Source of the DNA: Limisphaerales bacterium
Lineage (GTDB): Bacteria; Verrucomicrobiota; Verrucomicrobiia; Limisphaerales; PALSA-1396
Length of the DNA: 6,288 nucleotides
Assembly: GCA_003140275.1 (NCBI GenBank)
Contig: PLJQ01000105.1
Location: 6,925 to 13,212, forward strand
Reading direction: 5' to 3'
The translations under genes and the position numbers were made by a program. How positions within the stretch are numbered: the first letter of the stretch is position 1; the number at the start of each line of letters is the position of its first letter. Below are positions 1 to 3,322 of the stretch, piece after piece. The notes below the pieces were generated by a model, which searched no databases, was not told the DNA's origin, and worked only from the letters and a program-made list of their open reading frames with translations.

Positions 1-779
1 ACATTTTCCGTCGTGAACAGCGTGATCAAGCCGGGTTGTGCGCGTTGCGCGCCGCGCGCCGCCAACACCGCCGCACCGTGATAGCCGGGGCTCCCCGCAA
101 CGATGACCAAATGACCAAATGTTCCCTTGTGACTGGCAACGTGTCGCGGAGGTGGATAACCAATGAAATCCTGCGGCAAGGTCCAGTTCGTTTCGCTGGA
201 GTGCGAACCGGCCACCAAACCGATTTCCGGCGCCACTTCGAGCCGGCCCACAAACGCCACGGCGCTGGCCGCCAGCAATCCGCGTTTTGGCGCGCCCAAT
301 GTGAGCGTAAGGGAAGCCTGAATCGCAACGCCCGGCGGGACGCCCGTGTCCGCATCCAGTCCGGAAGGAACATCCACCGCCAGGATCGGCACGCCCGCAG
401 CGTTGACAAAATCGATCAGCCACGTCCAAGGTCCGTCCAGTGGTCGATTGAGGCCAATTCCAAACAGCCCATCGATGATCAAAGCTGGACGGCGCTTCAA
501 CAACGACATCAACTCGGTCAGACCCGCCGTCGGCTCGGACACATTCAACAAATGAACTTCGCGCTCGGCCAGATGGGGTTCGGCCAGGCGAGCGTCGTCG
601 CCGTTGTGACCCTTGCCGGCCAGGATGAGAATCGAATCACCCGAGTGGGTGAGTTGCAGTGCGCGCCGCGCGATGAGTTGACCGACGCGGCGAATCACTT
701 CCGCCTCGGTTTGGCCGGTGGCCCAGGTGGCTTGTTCCCACTCGCGCATCTGCGCCACGGTCAGAATCGGGACTGGCAT
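1..779 (-). CDS. nnr: Bifunctional NAD(P)H-hydrate epimerase / ADP-dependent (S)-NAD(P)H-hydrate dehydratase, N-terminal part (runs off the window)
   Basis: The product repairs NADHX and NADPHX, hydrated nicotinamide cofactors. The YjeF-N domain interconverts the R and S epimers, and the C-terminal ribokinase-like NnrD domain dehydrates the S form using ADP; both act in the cytoplasm. I translated 259 complete codons from ATG 779 with no stop before the window edge. The YjeF-N domain covers about residues 5-190, with the glycine-rich loop AGKGHNGDDA (54-63), DGLFGIGL (103-110), AVDVPSGLDADTG (134-146) and LGAPKRGLL (161-169). NnrD begins near residue 217 with HKGTFGHLVIVAGS (217-230), then GAAVLAARGA, which is the expected family start; the rest of NnrD lies beyond base 1. 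ATG 779 is chosen because an in-frame TAA lies four codons upstream (789-791) and the family N-terminus follows directly. No clear Shine-Dalgarno is seen. The loop differs from the usual GxGNNGGDG form. An R-M gene remnant ends 9 bases upstream. Identification is firm; whether the full C-terminus is intact cannot be seen. Confidence 0.93.
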   Translation of the reverse strand, partial: MPVPILTVAQMREWEQATWATGQTEAEVIRRVGQLIARRALQLTHSGDSILILAGKGHNGDDARLAEPHLAEREVHLLNVSEPTAGLTELMSLLKRRPALIIDGLFGIGLNRPLDGPWTWLIDFVNAAGVPILAVDVPSGLDADTGVPPGVAIQASLTLTLGAPKRGLLAASAVAFVGRLEVAPEIGLVAGSHSSETNWTLPQDFIGYPPPRHVASHKGTFGHLVIVAGSPGYHGAAVLAARGAQRAQPGLITLFTTEN

Positions 780-788
780 GACACGAGG

Positions 789-1090
789 TTAGGGTGAAGC
801 CAAATGAATCTTCAATAGCGAAGTCTCGTGAATGTGTTGGCAAGGCAAGCGAGGTTTAATCTCAAGCAAGGTCTGAAGCGCCCGCCGAAACTCGTCGAAG
901 GCCGTGCCGCCGCCGTCTTCATCGGCTATACGGATGCGGAATTCGGCGGTGTCGCCTACATCCAGTGAACCGGATTGGCCAAAGGCTGGAATAGCCGGTC
1001 CAGAGAGAATTGCGCCTGACGCTTTTCATCACCGGTGATGTTCTTGTCACACCACGCGGTGAATTCGGCGAGTTTTTCCCGGCCCGGCAT
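789..1090 (-). pseudogene. Frameshifted N-terminal remnant of an MmeI-like (type IIG/IIL) restriction-methyltransferase
   Basis: An intact member is a protein of roughly 900 residues, with an N-terminal PD-(D/E)xK nuclease followed by an adenine methyltransferase and a target-recognition region. Here only about 80 residues survive. From ATG 1090 one frame reads MPGREKLAEFTAWCDKNI, then TGDEKRQAQFSLDRLFQ, and runs to a TAG at 956-958. The family-like sequence resumes in the next frame at 986 with AFGQSGSLDVG, TAEFRIRIADEDGGGTAF and LLEIKPRL, and stops at TAA 789-791. LDRLFQ followed directly by AFGQ is what I expect of homologues, so one base appears lost at about 986. The second part keeps a D/E-x(9-10)-E-I-K motif (bases 855-896), at the position of the D-x9-E-x-K nuclease site of MmeI. 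Beyond about base 850 the similarity ends and the last ~18 codons look like unrelated DNA. An in-frame TAG lies four codons before the ATG. The assignment rests on remembered family patterns; the reading of a dead gene is strong, the exact family moderately so. Confidence 0.7.
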
Positions 1091-1275
1091 GGAGAAGTTC
1101 TACCTGAAGCCCGCCGGGTCAGCAATGCTGAGTTGAGCAAAGCCGTGAAGGAGACGGTCAAGGATTTCCCGTTCGCACTTCCCGACCACTGGCAAATCGC
1201 GAGCCTTGGATTGCCCATGACATTGAGAAGCGCCTCCGGGAATCTCCCGGCGACGGAACGCGCGAAGAATTTTAC
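1091..1275. other. Gene-poor spacer between the R-M remnant and the inverted-repeat element
   Basis: No recognisable gene is present. On the minus strand the frame of the R-M remnant is open from higher coordinates down to a TAG just before ATG 1090, but its peptide resembles nothing I know. On the plus strand an open frame (1010-1282) crosses the region and includes PFALPDHWQIASLG (bases 1169-1210), which faintly resembles the start of a type I specificity-subunit recognition domain. A perfect 6-bp hairpin with a 3-base loop (CCGGGA/TCCCGG) lies at 1236-1250. The stretch may be further decayed R-M material. Confidence 0.35.
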
Positions 1276-1363
1276 GGTGTAGAAGACGAGGTCACGAGGC
1301 TCTGATTTCCTGCCACTTTTTTCCCGAAGGAGATTTGAGTCTCCTTACGTCGTCTCCTACACC
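1276..1363. repeat. 88-bp miniature inverted-repeat element (MITE/REP-like) at the carB 3' end
   Basis: The ends are inverted repeats: GGTGTAGAAGACGA at 1276-1289 and TCGTCTCCTACACC at 1350-1363, matching at 13 of 14 positions. Inside is a second perfect inverted repeat, AAGGAGA/TCTCCTT, at 1327-1333 and 1340-1346. The right end touches the carB stop codon (1364-1366) with no spacer. There is no coding capacity, and I see no clear target-site duplication. In the RNA the element would fold back on itself over its full length, so it could protect or terminate the carB transcript. That it is a dispersed, mobilised repeat is inference, since only one copy is in this window. Chance is unlikely given both the 14-bp ends and the nested hairpin. 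Confidence 0.6.
1327..1346 (-). terminator. Candidate 3' hairpin of carB
   Basis: A perfect 7-bp stem (AAGGAGA/TCTCCTT) with a 6-base loop begins 18 bases after the carB stop codon in the direction of transcription. On the minus strand the stem is followed by CGGG and an A-run, not a T-run, so it is not a classical intrinsic terminator. It forms the core of the larger inverted-repeat element, which may act as an mRNA 3' end or stability structure. Confidence 0.35.
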
Positions 1364-3232
1364 TCAGTGGTACTCCTGCAGCGTCTTTACTTCGTAACCG
1401 TTCTGCTTGAGCGCGGCGATGCCCAGCGCGGCGGCCTTGGCGCCACTTAACGTCGTCATGATCGGCGTGCTGGTATAGACGGCGGTGGTGCGGATTTTGA
1501 CTTCGTCAGCGCGCGGCGTCTGGCCGGCGGGCGTGTTGATGACGAGTTGAATTTCCCGGTTCTTGAGCAGGTCGAGCGCATTGGGCCGGCCTTCGGCGAG
1601 TTTGAACGTGCGTTGCACTTTGAGGCCCGCCTTTTCCAACACCGCCGCCGTGCCGCTCGTGGCGACAATCTCAAAACCAAGGTCTGCAAATTGTCTGGCG
1701 ACGCCGGCCACCTCGTTCTTGTGCGCGTCGCTCACGCTGATGAACACGCAACCGCTCATCGGCAGCGGCGAGTTCGCCGCCATTTGAGATTTAGCGTAGG
1801 CAATGCCCAGATCGGCATCCAGGCCCATGACCTCGCCGGTGGAACGCATTTCCGGTGACAACAGGATGTCCTGACCGTGAAAACGGTTGAACGGGAAAAC
1901 CGATTCCTTGACCGCCCAATATTTCGTCCAGATTTCCTCCGTGAACCCAAGCTCGGTAAGTTTCTTCCCGGCCATGACTTTGGCGGCGAGCTTTGCCAGT
2001 GGCACGCCAATGGCCTTGCTCACGAACGGCACCGTGCGGGAGGCGCGCGGATTCACTTCCAACACATAGACTGACTCGCCTTTGACCGCGTATTGCACGT
2101 TCATCAACCCGATCACATTTAATTCGCGCGCCATCGCGTGCGTGTATTCGCGGATGGTCTGGATGACCTTTTGAGAAAGGGTGTGCGGCGGCAACACCAT
2201 TGCGGCGTCGCCGGAATGAACGCCAGCATACTCAATGTGCTCGAGCATGCCGCCGATGACAATCGTGCCTTCGTTTGAATTGTCCGCAGGGCGCGTCACT
2301 CCGTGCGCGCCAGCTCTGGCGTTTGGACGAGCGGCGGCCAGAGGGCTGCCCGCCCTGGCAACAAAATGCCCCACGTCCGCGATGCAATCCACGTCCACTT
2401 CCGTCGCATCCTCGAGGAATTTATCCACCAACACCGGACGTTCGGGCGAAGCCTCGACGGCGAAGCGCATGTAGTGCTGCAGCTCGCTGTCCGAATAAAC
2501 AATCTGCATCGCTCGCCCGCCGAGCACGAACGAAGGACGAACCAGCACCGGATAGGTCAATTGCCTGGCGGCCACCAGCGCTTCGGCTTCATTGGTCGCC
2601 AGTCCGTTGGGCGGCTGGGGAATATCGAGCTTGCGTAGCATCGCGGCAAAGAGCTTGCGGTCTTCGGCGATCTCGATGCTCTGCGGCGACGTGCCGATGA
2701 TGTTGACGCCGTTCTTTTGCAGGGCGAGCGCGAGGTTGAGCGGTGTCTGCCCGCCGAACTGCGCGATGGCGCCCCAGCATTTCTCGCGTTCGTAAATGTG
2801 CAGCACGTCTTCGAGCGTGAGCGGTTCGAAGAAAAGCTTGTCGCTCGTGTCGTAATCGGTGGAGACGGTTTCGGGATTTGAGTTGACCATGATGGTTTCG
2901 AAACCGTCCTCCTTAAGCGCGAACGCCGCGTGAACGCAGCAGTAGTCGAATTCGATGCCCTGACCGATGCGATTCGGTCCACCACCCAGGATCATCACCT
3001 TTTTCGCCATGTTGCCCTTCACCTCGTCGTCACCGCGATCGTAGGTCGAGTAGTAGTAAGGCGTGTAAGCCTCGAACTCTGCGGCGCAGGTGTCCACGAG
3101 CCGGTAGCTGGGCACGAGACCGAGGCCCGTGCGGGTGGCCCTTATTTCATCCTCAGTCTGGCCGGTCAAATAAGCGATCTGCCGGTCGGAAAACCCGAGC
3201 GACTTGGCTTTGATTAAGAGTTCAACGTTCAT
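1364..3232 (-). CDS. carB: Carbamoyl-phosphate synthase large subunit, C-terminal section (split CarB), with an in-frame insert
   Basis: CarB makes carbamoyl phosphate from glutamine-derived ammonia, bicarbonate and two ATP, for pyrimidine and arginine synthesis. This 622-residue ORF holds only the second half: the end of the oligomerisation domain (about 1-75, with VDTCAAEFEAYTPYYYSTYD at 46-65), the carbamate-phosphorylating ATP-grasp unit (about 76-480) and the MGS-like allosteric domain (about 490-622). Conserved pieces include GGGPNRIGQGIEFDYCCVHA (83-102), NPETVSTDYDTSD (119-131), GGQTPLNLA (160-168), RPSFVLGGRAM (232-242) and NPRASRTVPFVSKA (394-407). The presumed metal ligands Q380, E392 and N394 are kept, as are TSGTAAVL (525-532) and VINTPAG (564-570). 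M1 aligns to about residue 475 of E. coli CarB; an in-frame TGA lies directly before the ATG, and the preceding gene ends 90 bases upstream, so the first half is not adjacent. Free-standing halves are known from Aquifex and methanogens. A stretch of about 35 residues (288-322) is inserted where homologues pass straight from VDxD to the IGG(M/I)xEH strand. Intact reading and conserved residues argue for a working protein. Confidence 0.95.
   Translation of the reverse strand: MNVELLIKAKSLGFSDRQIAYLTGQTEDEIRATRTGLGLVPSYRLVDTCAAEFEAYTPYYYSTYDRGDDEVKGNMAKKVMILGGGPNRIGQGIEFDYCCVHAAFALKEDGFETIMVNSNPETVSTDYDTSDKLFFEPLTLEDVLHIYEREKCWGAIAQFGGQTPLNLALALQKNGVNIIGTSPQSIEIAEDRKLFAAMLRKLDIPQPPNGLATNEAEALVAARQLTYPVLVRPSFVLGGRAMQIVYSDSELQHYMRFAVEASPERPVLVDKFLEDATEVDVDCIADVGHFVARAGSPLAAARPNARAGAHGVTRPADNSNEGTIVIGGMLEHIEYAGVHSGDAAMVLPPHTLSQKVIQTIREYTHAMARELNVIGLMNVQYAVKGESVYVLEVNPRASRTVPFVSKAIGVPLAKLAAKVMAGKKLTELGFTEEIWTKYWAVKESVFPFNRFHGQDILLSPEMRSTGEVMGLDADLGIAYAKSQMAANSPLPMSGCVFISVSDAHKNEVAGVARQFADLGFEIVATSGTAAVLEKAGLKVQRTFKLAEGRPNALDLLKNREIQLVINTPAGQTPRADEVKIRTTAVYTSTPIMTTLSGAKAAALGIAALKQNGYEVKTLQEYH
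2267..2371. repeat. Palindromic element inserted in frame within carB
   Basis: This segment encodes the extra ~35 residues (about 288-322) of the CarB ATP-grasp domain and is built from short palindromes. GGCGCG (2290-2295) pairs with CGCGCC (2306-2311), with CAC/GTG pairing inside. CTCTGGC (2314-2320) pairs with GCCAGAG (2337-2343). AGGGC (2342-2346) pairs with GCCCT (2352-2356). The encoded peptide is rich in Ala, Arg, Gly and Pro, unlike the flanking conserved sequence. The length is a multiple of three and the frame stays open. The edges are approximate because they come from comparison with remembered CarB sequences. Insertion of a mobile palindrome is inference; a lineage-specific loop with incidental GC-rich palindromes is the alternative. 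Confidence 0.6.
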
Positions 3233-3290
3233 TCAAATGGCTCAAAGTAAGCCGCAAAGCATGTCGGGTGTCGAGTGTTGAATGGCGAAA

Positions 3291-3316
3291 GCGGCTATCG
3301 CCTCGGCGACGGCTGC
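3291..3316 (-). terminator. Weak hairpin downstream of the PSD1 gene
   Basis: Seven bases past the PSD1 stop codon on the minus strand, two 12-base arms (3305-3316 and 3291-3302) can pair, with two mismatches and one G-U pair, around a 2-base centre. Only a short TTT follows, so termination strength is doubtful. The remainder of the 90-base gap to carB (3233-3322) shows no convincing promoter or ribosome binding site. Confidence 0.25.
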
Positions 3317-3322
3317 AGCAAC

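Noticed and set aside
103..118. Tandem 8-bp repeat ATGACCAA x2
   Set aside because: It falls in conserved NnrD coding sequence (TFGHLVIV), so codon choice explains it.
36..797. Plus-strand 253-codon open frame
   Set aside because: It is antisense to nnr, whose minus-strand translation shows unmistakable family motifs. The plus-strand peptide is Arg/Gln-rich and matches nothing.
919..1218. Minus-strand 99-codon open frame across the R-M remnant
   Set aside because: It is in a different frame from the two that show family similarity. Its Ser/Arg/Thr-rich peptide looks like an off-frame reading.
1236..1250. Perfect 6-bp hairpin CCGGGA/TCCCGG
   Set aside because: No T-run follows on either strand and it is not placed at a gene end; it is too short to stand as a separate element.
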